A stretch of 64,000 nucleotides of DNA from Mucilaginibacter gossypii. GTDB lineage: Bacteria > Bacteroidota > Bacteroidia > Sphingobacteriales > Sphingobacteriaceae. Of the stretch, positions 9,376 through 18,360 are shown piece after piece (position 1 is the stretch's first letter; each line of letters begins with the position of its first letter). A model generated the notes under the pieces. That model was not told where the DNA came from. It saw only the letters and a list, made by a program, of their open reading frames with translations, and ran no database searches. Position numbers and translations under genes: made by a program. The stretch spans positions 620,001-684,000 of the forward strand of contig NZ_FNCG01000001.1 of NCBI RefSeq assembly GCF_900100945.1, read 5' to 3'.

Positions 9376-12342
9376 ATGATCAATATTTACAAAATAAAAA
9401 AGTCAATTCTATTACTTACTTCGGTGATGCTGCTGCTCAACCCGGCATCAGCACAGGAAATCTTTTACCTCAACAACGCCAATAAACAAATCACATGGAA
9501 AGTAAAAGCCCAGGCCGACCTGGGAGCCGATAGTCTTGACATCTACAAAAGCGGTTACGCCGCTACTGATTGGGTAAAGGCTATCGTACCCGGTACTGTA
9601 TTTTCATCATACGTAGCAGCCGGTTTGGAAAAGGATCCCAATTTTGGCGATAATATTTATAAGGTTGATAAAAAGAAGTACGACCGCAATTTCTGGTACC
9701 GTACTGAGTTTAATACTCCCGCCAATTTCACCAAACAAAAAATCTGGCTTAATTTCAAAGGTATTAACCGCAAAGCCGAGATCTACCTGAATGGGAAGAA
9801 GATAGGTAGCTTAGATGGTTTTATGCAGCGGGGCATGTATGACGTAACCAAACTCGTAAATAAAACAGGGGCAAATACGCTGGCTGTTTTGGTTTACTGT
9901 CCGCTGAACCCATTGGTAAATTATGCCAGCCCAACATATATACCCAGCGCCAGTTGGGATTGGATGCCTTATGTACCGGGCCTCAATAGCGGCATTACTG
10001 ATGATGTTTACCTGAGCAACACAGGTAGCCTTACCATTAATGATCCCTGGATTCGTACAGATGTGCCTACTACCGCCCGGGCTGAAGTATCGGTTTCGGT
10101 TGAGGTGAAAAACAGCACGGATACTTTTCAAACAGGGACCTTGACCGGTGTTATTAATCCTGGAAATATCCGGTTTACCCAAAAAATATTTGTGGGTGCT
10201 AACAGCAATGCCGAGGTAAAAATCGACCCAAAACATTTTTCGCAGCTGGTGATCAACGGCCCAAAACTGTGGTGGCCCAATGGCTATGGCGATGCCAACC
10301 TGTACACCTGTAACTTAAGCCTGAAATTGGGCGATGAAGTATCTGACAGCAAACAGATCCGGTTCGGCATCAAAAAATACAGCTATGATACCGTAGGCCA
10401 TGTATTGCATTTATATGTAAATGGCACCAAAGTATTTTTAAAGGGCGGCAATTGGGGGATGACCGAGTATATGCTGCGTTGCCGGGGAGACGAGTATGAT
10501 ACCAAAGTGCGTCTGCATAAGGAAATGAATTTTAACATCATCCGCAACTGGATAGGCTCAACCACGGATGAAGAATTTTATGATGCCTGCGATAAATACG
10601 GCATCATGATCTGGGATGATTTCTGGCTTAACTCTATCCCCAACCTGCCTAATGATGTAAATACTTTCAATGCCAATGCCATCGAAAAAATAAAACGGTT
10701 CAGGAACCATCCATCCATTGCCATTTGGTGCGGTGATAATGAGGGCGAGCCTTTACCTCCGCTAAATAACTGGCTTCGTGAGGACATTAGCGCTTACGAT
10801 GGTAACGACAGGTATTATCAATCTAACTCGCATGCAGGGAATTTAACAGGCAGCGGTCCGTGGACTAACTTTGATCCGCGCTGGTATTTCAGCCGTTTTC
10901 CTAATGGCTTTGGCGGTAACCAGGGTTGGGGTCTTCGCAGCGAGATAGGTACGGCGGTGTTTACTAATTTCGACAGCTTTAAGAAATTTATGCCGAAGGA
11001 TAAATGGTGGCCCCGCAATGAGATGTGGAACCTGCATTTCTTTGGTCCGTCCGCAGGTAATGCAGGCCCCGACAGGTACGACGATGGAATTAAAAACCGT
11101 TACGGAGCCGCTTCGGGTATCGAAGATTATTGCCGTAAAGCACAGCTGCTGAACATCGAAACCAATAAAGCCATGTACGAAGGCTGGGAAGATAATATAT
11201 GGGAAGATGCTTCGGGCATTATGACCTGGATGAGCCAGTCGGCCTATCCTTCATTGGTGTGGCAAACCTATGATTACTACTATGACCTCACCGGTGCCTA
11301 CTGGGGGGCTAAAAAAGCCTGCGAACCGGTGCATATTCAATGGAACCCGGTAAATAATGCTATTAAAGTGATCAACACTACTCGCACTGCCGAAAACAGC
11401 CTCATTGCTTATGCCGATGTTTATAACAGCGATGGACAGATCGTAAAAGAATACAGCCAGTCAAAAACTATCGATGCGCCATCGAATACAGCGCTGAATT
11501 GCTTTACCATGGCTTTTGCTGATAACCGCGAAAATTTGGCACTAAACAAACCTGCTTTTGCATCATCAACCACCATGGGTAAGGCCGGTTCTGTAACGGA
11601 TGGTAATCCAGGAAGCAGGTGGGCCAGTAATTCAAATGATGTCGAATGGATCTATGTCGATTTGGGTAAAGAGCAAGAAGTAAACGGCGTGAAATTAAAC
11701 TGGGAGGAGGCATATGGTAAAGCTTTCAAGATCCAGGTATCTGACGATGCCAAAAGCTGGAAAGATGTTTATGAAAGCGGCGATGGGCATGTCGGTGTTC
11801 AACAGGTTACCTTTGATGAAGTGAAAGGCCGATACGTGCGTATGTATGGATTACAACGCGGATCGGGTTGGGGCTACTCTCTTTGGGATTTTGAGGTGTA
11901 CGGCGGCGTGCCGAAAAGCAGCAGTCTTACGGATGTTCATTTCATCAAACTAAGATTGATTGATAAAAACGGAAAACTGGTATCAGATAATTTTTACTGG
12001 CGGGGTAATAAACGTACAGATTTTACCGCCATTAACCAACTGCCAAAGGTTAACCTGAAAGTATCATCAACCATAAAGCAAATTAACGGCAAGTATTATG
12101 TGGATGCAAAGATCAGCAACCCATCCTCATCAAAGGCGGCTGCATTTGCTATTCGCGTACAGGCAACAAAAGCCGGCACGGGCGAACAGATACTGCCCGC
12201 AATAATGAATGATAACTATTTTTCGCTGATGAAGGGCGAATCAAAAGATATTTGGATTGAATTTGATGCAGCGTTGCTGGGCAAGGACAAGCTGAAGCTA
12301 TTGGTACAGCCTTATAACGATCCGGTAATAACGGAAAAGTAA
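9376..12342 (+). CDS. GH2 family beta-mannosidase / exo-beta-glucosaminidase-like enzyme with F5/8C domain
   Basis: Secreted enzyme of 988 residues (signal peptide ending ASAQ). The order is an N-terminal jelly-roll sugar-binding domain (FWYRTEF, LNFKGINRKAEIYLNGKKIG), an Ig-like domain, a TIM barrel (FLKGGNWGMTEYMLRC, NIIRNWIG), a discoidin/F5-8 type C domain (about residues 720-845, NLALNKPAFASST ... WDFEVYGG) and a final beta domain. The acid/base pair is N455-E456 in WCGDNEGEP, and the nucleophile is likely E523 in SEIG. The spacing of 67 residues fits GH2. This subgroup resembles endo-beta-mannosidases and CsxA-type glucosaminidases; I cannot choose between them. F5/8C insertion before the last domain may anchor the enzyme to its glycan. 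It follows GH92 after a repeat-filled gap and precedes the FucP-type importer. Confidence 0.88.
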   Translation: MINIYKIKKSILLLTSVMLLLNPASAQEIFYLNNANKQITWKVKAQADLGADSLDIYKSGYAATDWVKAIVPGTVFSSYVAAGLEKDPNFGDNIYKVDKKKYDRNFWYRTEFNTPANFTKQKIWLNFKGINRKAEIYLNGKKIGSLDGFMQRGMYDVTKLVNKTGANTLAVLVYCPLNPLVNYASPTYIPSASWDWMPYVPGLNSGITDDVYLSNTGSLTINDPWIRTDVPTTARAEVSVSVEVKNSTDTFQTGTLTGVINPGNIRFTQKIFVGANSNAEVKIDPKHFSQLVINGPKLWWPNGYGDANLYTCNLSLKLGDEVSDSKQIRFGIKKYSYDTVGHVLHLYVNGTKVFLKGGNWGMTEYMLRCRGDEYDTKVRLHKEMNFNIIRNWIGSTTDEEFYDACDKYGIMIWDDFWLNSIPNLPNDVNTFNANAIEKIKRFRNHPSIAIWCGDNEGEPLPPLNNWLREDISAYDGNDRYYQSNSHAGNLTGSGPWTNFDPRWYFSRFPNGFGGNQGWGLRSEIGTAVFTNFDSFKKFMPKDKWWPRNEMWNLHFFGPSAGNAGPDRYDDGIKNRYGAASGIEDYCRKAQLLNIETNKAMYEGWEDNIWEDASGIMTWMSQSAYPSLVWQTYDYYYDLTGAYWGAKKACEPVHIQWNPVNNAIKVINTTRTAENSLIAYADVYNSDGQIVKEYSQSKTIDAPSNTALNCFTMAFADNRENLALNKPAFASSTTMGKAGSVTDGNPGSRWASNSNDVEWIYVDLGKEQEVNGVKLNWEEAYGKAFKIQVSDDAKSWKDVYESGDGHVGVQQVTFDEVKGRYVRMYGLQRGSGWGYSLWDFEVYGGVPKSSSLTDVHFIKLRLIDKNGKLVSDNFYWRGNKRTDFTAINQLPKVNLKVSSTIKQINGKYYVDAKISNPSSSKAAAFAIRVQATKAGTGEQILPAIMNDNYFSLMKGESKDIWIEFDAALLGKDKLKLLVQPYNDPVITEK

Positions 12343-12410
12343 TAATAAGCCTTTGGTACCTTGAAGTTTTAAACTAATTTACCGGTCCAATTAACAAACA
12401 AACCTGCATA

Positions 12411-13655
12411 ATGGATACCAAACCCAAATTCACCGAACGCAAGTTCCTTGTCGTACTCATTTTTGTAACCTCATTATTTATGCTCTGGGGCATAGCCATG
12501 ACCCTCGGCGATACATTAAACAAGCATTTTCAAAATGTTTTGCATGTTTCAAAGTCGCGTTCGGCTTATGTACAGTTATCATTATTTGGCGCTTACGCGG
12601 TGATGGGCATCCCGGCAGGTATGTTCATGAAAAAATTTGGTTATAAAAACGGTGTGCTTTTAGGCCTCGGGCTTTATGCTGCAGGTGCATTCCTGTTTGT
12701 TCCGGCGGCTGATGCTAAATCGTTTGACTTCTTCCGGATAGCCTTGTTTATCCTGGCTTGCGGCCTGGCTACGCTCGAAACTGTTGCTCATCCATTTGTT
12801 GCCTCTCTCGGCGATCAGCGTACCAGCGACCAGCGCATTAACTTTTCGCAGGCCTTTAACGGTGTCGGCGGCGTTATTGGTCCGCTGTTGGGCGGCTATT
12901 TCGTTTTAAAAGGAGGGCAGGAGCATTCTAACGACCTGATATCTGTCAAACACCTATATATTGTGATAGGAACGGTGATAGCATTGGTTGGTGTAGCATT
13001 TTCATTTTTAAAAGTGCCCCCTTTACAAGATCCACATGTGGTAGCTACGGATTCATACGCTGTTGCTGCCGAAGGACATATTGAGGAAAGTCTATTCAAG
13101 AAAAAGCATTTTGTATTTGCTGCCATAGCTCAGTTGTTTAACGTGGCTGCCCAGGGAGGTACATGGGCGTTTTTCATTAACTACGGACACGAAATTATGC
13201 ACTTGACTGATGAACACGCAGGCTATTATTTTTCATTAAGTATGGTGATGATGATGGCCGGCCGTTTTATTGGCACCTTCCTGATGCGTTACATAGCGCC
13301 AAACAAACTGCTGGCGGTATTTGCCCTGGGCAATATCCTGATGTGTGTTATTGTAGCACAGGGATTTGGCGTGGTGTCATTTGTTGCATTGCTGTTCATC
13401 AACTTTTTCTTCAGTATTATGTTCCCAACTATATTTAGCCTGGGGTTGAAAAATTTAGGTTCACAAACGCAAAACGCGTCCTCATTTATAGTAATGGGAG
13501 TTGTAGGCGGGGGATTGTTTCCGCCGGTTATGGGCCTGATTGCTAATCACAATGTTGCGACAGCTTATTACCTGCCTATCATTTGTTATATGGTGATATT
13601 TTTATTCGGGATCAGTTATCCTAAACTGAATAAAAAAGGAATATCAGCAAATTAG
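12411..13655 (+). CDS. FucP-type MFS sugar:H+ symporter
   Basis: Inner-membrane permease of 414 residues with about 12 hydrophobic segments, in the FHS (fucose-galactose-glucose) branch of the major facilitator superfamily. Family marks are the first helix FMLWGIAMTLGDTLNKHF, the segment GLATLETVAHPFVASLG and NFSQAFNGVGGVIGPLLGG, which match the FucP pattern; the usual Asn of TAANP reads His here. It would bring a monosaccharide released by the upstream mannosidases, probably mannose, fucose or a related hexose, into the cytoplasm. The gene is 68 bases after the GH2 gene and just before the LacI gene, fitting a PUL transporter. The sugar is inferred from context. Confidence 0.9.
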   Translation: MDTKPKFTERKFLVVLIFVTSLFMLWGIAMTLGDTLNKHFQNVLHVSKSRSAYVQLSLFGAYAVMGIPAGMFMKKFGYKNGVLLGLGLYAAGAFLFVPAADAKSFDFFRIALFILACGLATLETVAHPFVASLGDQRTSDQRINFSQAFNGVGGVIGPLLGGYFVLKGGQEHSNDLISVKHLYIVIGTVIALVGVAFSFLKVPPLQDPHVVATDSYAVAAEGHIEESLFKKKHFVFAAIAQLFNVAAQGGTWAFFINYGHEIMHLTDEHAGYYFSLSMVMMMAGRFIGTFLMRYIAPNKLLAVFALGNILMCVIVAQGFGVVSFVALLFINFFFSIMFPTIFSLGLKNLGSQTQNASSFIVMGVVGGGLFPPVMGLIANHNVATAYYLPIICYMVIFLFGISYPKLNKKGISAN

Positions 13656-13656
13656 C

Positions 13657-13668
13657 TTAATCGATTTA
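13657..13668. promoter_or_regulatory. LacI-type operator candidate TTAATCGATTTA
   Basis: This site carries AATCGATT, which fits the LacI-family core AAnCGnTT. It begins one base after the permease stop and lies about 90 bases before the LacI-family start. A full 12-base palindrome of the same core, TAAATCGATTTA, is found upstream of the GH78 gene (18175-18186). The 8-base core alone could recur once or twice by chance in this window. Confidence 0.35.
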
Positions 13669-13687
13669 TTTTTATATTTTGGCCAAT

Positions 13688-13734
13688 AATCGCTTAATAA
13701 ATCATGGTTATTAAGCGATTATATTTTATATTTG
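13688..13734 (+). promoter_or_regulatory. Promoter of the LacI gene with perfect 13-bp inverted repeat
   Basis: AATCGCTTAATAA at 13688-13700 is perfectly inverted at 13708-13720 around a 7-base spacer. Just downstream, TATATTTG at 13727-13734 fits the Bacteroidota -7 box TAnnTTTG. The repeat covers the region where the -33 element would be, so it is a good candidate for autoregulation by the LacI protein. It has no T-run directly after it, so it is unlikely to be only a terminator of the permease gene. Confidence 0.6.
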
Positions 13735-13755
13735 ATTTTAGCCAATTATAAGCCA

Positions 13756-14781
13756 TTGAAAAAACTATCGATTGTTGATATCGCCAATGAATTAAAGGTT
13801 TCTAAAACCACCGTATCGTTTATACTGAACGGGCGTGCAAAGGAAAAACGGATAGGTGAAGACCTGGTAGAGCGTGTTACCAAATATGTAGAAGAAGTGG
13901 GTTATAAACCTAATTCCCTGGCTAAAAGCCTGCGTACCGGTAAATCAAATACCATTGGTTTAATGGTTGAAGATATTTCAAACCCTTTTTTTGCAAGCAT
14001 AGCCCGGCTTATTGAGGATAGGGCTTATAAAAACGGCTACAAAATAATTTATTGCAGTACCGATAATGATACCCAAAAAACCAGGGAACTGATTAGTATG
14101 TTTCGTGACAGGCATGTGGATGGCTATATTATTGCTCCACCCGAAGGTATTGAAGACGATGTAGAACAACTGCTTAAGGATGGCCTGCCGGTGGTAATGT
14201 TCGACAGGCATTTACCCAAAGTAAATACCGATTATGTAGAGATTGATAACCTTTTCAGCACCTATAATGCCACCAGGCACTTAATACAACAGGGTTACAA
14301 AAATATAGGCTTCGTTACTTTCGCTTCGTCACAAACACAAATGCTGGCCCGGATGCAGGGCTATAAGGATGCGCTGAAGGAAAGCCGTTTTGCTCCGGTG
14401 GTTAAAGAGATTGTTTTTAACCAGGACGAAGAAATGATCATTAAACCGATGATGGCCTTTTTTAAAAAGCATCAGGATCTCGACGCGGTAGTTTTTGGCA
14501 CCAACCACGTAGGTACCTGCGGGTTAAAAGTATTTAACACACTGGGTATTAAAGTGCCCGGGGATATGGCCGTTATATCGTTTGATGATTATGACGTTTT
14601 TAAGCTGTACTCGCCCCCGGTAACCGCCATAGCTCAGCCGGTTGAAGAAATTGCCGATAATGTGATCACCGTGTTACTCAAAAAGCTTAATACCAAGGGG
14701 GGTAGTACCGCTTCTCATTCCATAATTCTTAAAACTAATCTGCAGATCAGGGGATCATCATCCGGTTTAAAGATTGATTAA
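13756..14781 (+). CDS. LacI family transcriptional regulator
   Basis: Sugar-responsive DNA-binding repressor or activator of about 341 residues. The N-terminal helix-turn-helix is LSIVDIANELKVSKTTVSFI with the hinge helix NSLAKSLRTGKSNTIGLM, and the periplasmic-binding-protein-like effector domain follows to the end. No ATG is found before the HTH. The open frame reaches a TTG at 13732, but that codon lies inside the likely -7 box (13727-13734), so I prefer the TTG at 13756, which gives MKKLSIVDIANEL, a usual LacI beginning. The gene closes the PUL after the FucP-type permease and probably controls it in response to the imported sugar. A perfect inverted repeat lies over its promoter. Confidence 0.93.
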   Translation: MKKLSIVDIANELKVSKTTVSFILNGRAKEKRIGEDLVERVTKYVEEVGYKPNSLAKSLRTGKSNTIGLMVEDISNPFFASIARLIEDRAYKNGYKIIYCSTDNDTQKTRELISMFRDRHVDGYIIAPPEGIEDDVEQLLKDGLPVVMFDRHLPKVNTDYVEIDNLFSTYNATRHLIQQGYKNIGFVTFASSQTQMLARMQGYKDALKESRFAPVVKEIVFNQDEEMIIKPMMAFFKKHQDLDAVVFGTNHVGTCGLKVFNTLGIKVPGDMAVISFDDYDVFKLYSPPVTAIAQPVEEIADNVITVLLKKLNTKGGSTASHSIILKTNLQIRGSSSGLKID

Positions 14782-14885
14782 TTTTAAAAGAACCATATAT
14801 TAGCAGATGTAAATAATACACTTGCAGGGGATAGGTTTTCTGTAACCGGGCATCCTTTTATTATCTTTAATAAAAATTTACTGTT

Positions 14886-15494
14886 ATGACACGGGCTTTT
14901 ATCATAAAAAATAAAGCGAGAATGGTTTTGGCTTTAGCTGTGCTTACCGCTATGCTTTTATTAGCCAACTGGAATGGTCGGGACAATGTTAAAGAATTGG
15001 ATAAAACGCTGACATCCATTATGAAGGACCGCTTATTGCCAGCTACTTTTGTGCATGAAATAAGCAGTCGGCTTTATGAAAATAAACTGGCAGCTGTTTC
15101 TGGTGCAGATGTCCAGGTAAAAATTAATGGTAATTATGCAGCTATAGAAGCGTTAGCAAAGAAATATGAGGCCACTCAATTAACACGCGAAGAATCAGCA
15201 AAATGGAAGACCTTTCGTGTGCAATTGCGTGATCTGCAGCAGCAGGAAGCTGGCCTGAATAATGCAGAGTATGTTTTTAATCAGGCCCTTAAATCGCTTG
15301 ATCAACTGATAGCGATACAGGTTGGCGAGAGCAACCGCCTGCTGCAAAGCGGACAAAGAAATGTAAGTTCAAGTATACTTACAGCCAATTTTGGTGTGGT
15401 TGTTTGTATTTTACTTGGATTATTTATTATGGTGCTGCTAAGCGCCAGGGAACAAATGATTTTAAGGCAGGACGAAAGGCATTTGCTCAATTAA
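14886..15494 (+). CDS. Stand-alone four-helix-bundle sensor protein (4HB_MCP-like)
   Basis: Membrane protein of 202 residues made of one N-terminal transmembrane helix (about 13-27), an extracytoplasmic helical region (about 30-160) and a second transmembrane helix (about 165-187) with a short charged cytoplasmic tail. The extracytoplasmic part begins DNVKELDKTLTSIMKDRLLP, the pattern of the 4HB_MCP ligand-binding domain of chemoreceptors. No HAMP, methyl-accepting, kinase or other output domain follows: the reading frame ends about 15 residues after the second helix. Such short proteins are common in Bacteroidota near two-component genes, but none is seen here. It may act through a partner. 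It is followed by a hairpin at 15517-15547. Confidence 0.75.
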   Translation: MTRAFIIKNKARMVLALAVLTAMLLLANWNGRDNVKELDKTLTSIMKDRLLPATFVHEISSRLYENKLAAVSGADVQVKINGNYAAIEALAKKYEATQLTREESAKWKTFRVQLRDLQQQEAGLNNAEYVFNQALKSLDQLIAIQVGESNRLLQSGQRNVSSSILTANFGVVVCILLGLFIMVLLSAREQMILRQDERHLLN

Positions 15495-15516
15495 AGATCT
15501 TAAATAATAAAAACCA

Positions 15517-15547
15517 GACTTACGAAGTTTCTAAAACTTCGTAAGTC
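15517..15547. terminator. Perfect 14-bp hairpin between convergent genes
   Basis: GACTTACGAAGTTT is perfectly inverted around the loop CTA. It sits 22 bases after the sensor gene and before the convergent GH78 gene. There is no strong T-run on either strand, so it may be a weak terminator or part of the neighbouring repeat. Confidence 0.5.
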
Positions 15548-15553
15548 TTCGAG

Positions 15554-15711
15554 GCTGTTTAAAAACGATGATTTCCAAATGTAGAGACGCATCACATGCG
15601 TCTCCCGCATCCATTTTACGCTTGCTCGCTTATTAAGCACGGCTTGTCCTACGGGAGACGCATGTGATGCGTCTCTGCAAAAAACATTCATTTCATTCGT
15701 TTTTAAACAGC
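15554..15711. repeat. Nested palindromic element, MITE-like (158 bp)
   Basis: The outer arms GCTGTTTAAAAACGA (15554-15568) and TCGTTTTTAAACAGC (15697-15711) are perfect inverted repeats. Inside them a 25-base unit at 15583-15607 is perfectly inverted at 15652-15676. Each 25-mer is itself palindromic (GAGACGCAT, CAC, ATGCGTCTC). No gene lies inside. The structure resembles a non-autonomous mobile element or a BIME rather than a simple terminator. Confidence 0.75.
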
Positions 15712-15724
15712 TTCTTCGAGTTTC

Positions 15725-18091
15725 TTAAATAACCATCACATTTTCACCGCCTTTAAGCGGGTAGGATTTTGCTTTCCAAACCAATACGCCGGATGTATGC
15801 TGCGGTAAACTGACCTTTATTTTCCACTTTTTATTTTCTAAAACATAAGCTACTGCAACCTTACCGTTAGGGTGTGGGATCTCGCCGCTCACATTGGTCA
15901 TTGTTCCCAAATGAGGGTCGATCTTGATCTTGCTGAATCCGGGCGAATAGCTGTCAATACCCAAAACAGTCCTGAAGAACTCAATGTTAGGGCTGCTTCC
16001 CCAGGCATGGCAGTCCGAACGGCTGTATTTAAGGTCGGAATATTCGGCCCAGGTGGTTAAGCCCATTTTAATATTCTCGCGCCAGATACCCAGCCAGTTC
16101 ATATAATCGTTACCTAAACCACCTTTTACTAAGGCCTGGTGCAGGTAATATTTAAAATAAATGGTGCATTGGGTCAATGAGGTATCGGTTAATAATCGTT
16201 TGGATAACACAGGCAGATCTGCGTTTTTCACCATGCCTGTAAGTATGGCTAATGAATTGGCATGCTGCGAAAATTGTTTCTTGTCCCATGTATCGGCATA
16301 CAGCATTTTTGTCGGGTCCCAATATTTGCGTTGAATGGTTTGCTTAAGTTTCGCAGCTTCTTTGTTGTATAAAGTGGCGTAACCGGGCATGCCCATTTTT
16401 GTTTCCATAGCGGCAGCCCACTCATAAGCCCAAAGTAATTGCAAATCAATAATGGACGAACTGCCGTCGGTGCCTTTTGGCGGCGAGCCTACATCCCAGT
16501 TTTTGCCGCTGGCCCAATCCACAAAAGTCCAGTAAGGGGTGTTTTTTAATGAGCCATCAGCTTGTTGGTATTGGCTGAAAAACTTTAATACTGCCCGTTC
16601 GCCATCCAGCTTATCCTTAATAAATTTACTGTCATTGCGGTACATCCAGTAATCATACAGCATACCTATGTACCATAACGAAAAAGTTGAAATAATTTGG
16701 GTATCATGCGTAGGGTAACGGCTTTGGGTAACGCCCTCTGTTAAACGGGAGTGGTCCATCAGGTTAATGGCATTGCGGGCCAGCCGGTCGTCGCCGCTAT
16801 AATAATAGGATATCATTGCCTGGATGCGGGTATCGCCGATGTATTGCAGTTGCTCGTAATAAGGGCAATCTGTATAGGTTTCAAATGCATTAAGGCGGGC
16901 CGTACGCCAGCCAATATCGAGCATCTGTTTTATTTCCTTATTATCGGTATTGAAAACGGCACGCTGCTTAAATGGATACCCGGTAAAGGTGCCATACAGG
17001 TCATCAATAACCAAAGGCTCGTTTTGTGTATGCACAATTAAGCGGATGTACCTAAAAGTGCGGAAGTTGAGCGTAGTATATGATTGTCCTTTGCTGCCAT
17101 TGGAGATCAAACTATCATTTCTGCCCGAAAAATCCTTGCCCTCCACATCGTTACGGTTACCTTTACGCATGCCATATTTGCTTAAATTATCAAAAAGCGA
17201 TTCGGCATAGCTTAAAGAGATCCCCGCATCTTTCCCACCGCTAAAATTAATAGTAGGATAGGCGTTGGTAAGATGCGTTTGATCAAGCAGTATGGTAACT
17301 GTAGTATTTGCAGGAATAGTAAGCGGTGCCTTAGTGCCCGGAAAAGCCGGGGGAACATCCATCCCGGAGGCTTTACGTACAACAGGGATCCGCTCGCAAA
17401 TTAATTCCTGGTGCGGAATGGAGGACGGTACCAATTGCCATCCGAAACCGTCCCACCGGCCCTTTAATTGCCCACCGAAGAGGTTTGCCGCCTTCGGCCA
17501 GCTGCTATCATCAAAGTTAGGCAAATACCAGTTCATAATGCTTTTATTCAGATCCACCATTTCGCCGGTGCTGGCTGCAAAATAGCCCCAGATGGGCTGA
17601 TAACCTTTGTCCTGAATGCTTTTCCAGGTGTTATTGGTATTAAGGATCTCTTCGGCTGCTGAATTACCTTGTATAATAAAGGCTGTGCGGACACTGATCT
17701 GCGCTTCAGGGCGGTATTGAGCTTCGTTCCACACTAAAGCAGCTACGGTATTTTTACCGGCTACGAGATAAGGCGCAAGGTCGACGGTTTCATAGTTCCA
17801 GTAAAAAGTATCGCCCCTTGCCGGGCCTAATGATACCAATGTGCCGTTTACATACAATTTGTAACGGTTATCTGCCGATACATGAATGACAAAGCCGGCC
17901 GGTTTGTTGGTCAGCTCAATGTTTTTACGGAAATAATAAATGCCGTATTCATTTCCGGTGATGCCGGGCATGGAGATCCATTGCGCATTCCATGTCTTTT
18001 CCTCTGCAGTTTTATGAACAGGCCTGGCATTAGTGTTTTGTGATGAGAGAAGGATAGTTACAGATAAAATTAAAATCAGAAGGTGTTTCAT
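15725..18091 (-). CDS. GH78-like alpha-L-rhamnosidase, secreted
   Basis: Exported enzyme of 788 residues with signal peptide MKHLLILILSVTILLSS. An N-terminal beta domain carries YKLYVNGTLVSLGPARGD and WNYETVDLAPYL, a pattern typical of bacterial rhamnosidases. A later beta domain and an (alpha/alpha)6 barrel follow, with TDCPYYEQLQYIGDTRIQ, where acidic residues shape the active site, and SDCHAWGSSPNIEF near the end. The C-terminal beta domain ends KVAVAYVLENKKWKIKVSLP. Inverting cleavage of terminal alpha-L-rhamnose is the family reaction, but this subgroup is divergent, so the sugar could differ. It is convergent with the sensor gene and lies alone on the minus strand. A 12-base palindrome resembling a LacI operator lies upstream at 18175-18186, so it may share control with the PUL. 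Confidence 0.85.
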   Translation of the reverse strand: MKHLLILILSVTILLSSQNTNARPVHKTAEEKTWNAQWISMPGITGNEYGIYYFRKNIELTNKPAGFVIHVSADNRYKLYVNGTLVSLGPARGDTFYWNYETVDLAPYLVAGKNTVAALVWNEAQYRPEAQISVRTAFIIQGNSAAEEILNTNNTWKSIQDKGYQPIWGYFAASTGEMVDLNKSIMNWYLPNFDDSSWPKAANLFGGQLKGRWDGFGWQLVPSSIPHQELICERIPVVRKASGMDVPPAFPGTKAPLTIPANTTVTILLDQTHLTNAYPTINFSGGKDAGISLSYAESLFDNLSKYGMRKGNRNDVEGKDFSGRNDSLISNGSKGQSYTTLNFRTFRYIRLIVHTQNEPLVIDDLYGTFTGYPFKQRAVFNTDNKEIKQMLDIGWRTARLNAFETYTDCPYYEQLQYIGDTRIQAMISYYYSGDDRLARNAINLMDHSRLTEGVTQSRYPTHDTQIISTFSLWYIGMLYDYWMYRNDSKFIKDKLDGERAVLKFFSQYQQADGSLKNTPYWTFVDWASGKNWDVGSPPKGTDGSSSIIDLQLLWAYEWAAAMETKMGMPGYATLYNKEAAKLKQTIQRKYWDPTKMLYADTWDKKQFSQHANSLAILTGMVKNADLPVLSKRLLTDTSLTQCTIYFKYYLHQALVKGGLGNDYMNWLGIWRENIKMGLTTWAEYSDLKYSRSDCHAWGSSPNIEFFRTVLGIDSYSPGFSKIKIDPHLGTMTNVSGEIPHPNGKVAVAYVLENKKWKIKVSLPQHTSGVLVWKAKSYPLKGGENVMVI

Positions 18092-18174
18092 GCAGATTTC
18101 ATTGATTAATTGGTGATGGTCAGGTTGTTTTTCCTGCTTGCATTAAGTAGATAAATTGGTTTGACTAATATAAT

Positions 18175-18186
18175 TAAATCGATTTA
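18175..18186. promoter_or_regulatory. Palindrome TAAATCGATTTA upstream of the GH78 gene
   Basis: A perfect 12-base palindrome 84 bases upstream of the GH78 start, with the LacI-family core AAnCGnTT. It shares 11 of 12 bases with the site before the LacI gene at 13657-13668. It is therefore a candidate operator linking this gene to the PUL regulator. Confidence 0.4.
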
Positions 18187-18310
18187 GCATTTTATTATAA
18201 TTTTTAATTTTTTATGATTTGGCAAAGCTGACGGGATTATGTTTCTTTTTGAACCATCGTTGGTTCGGCTTGCGTCAGGATTGGGATAACATGCAAACTA
18301 AATCCCGAAG

Positions 18311-18343
18311 TTGTATTAAATAAGCTGCTGAACTTTATATTTG
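18311..18343 (+). promoter_or_regulatory. Bacteroidota-type promoter for the DUF4369-thioredoxin pseudogene
   Basis: TTG at 18311-18313 and TATATTTG at 18336-18343 are separated by 22 bases, close to the TTTG-N(19-21)-TAnnTTTG consensus. The ATG at 18361 follows after 17 bases. The promoter seems intact although the gene is broken. Confidence 0.5.
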
Positions 18344-18360
18344 TTTAAACCTATACATCT

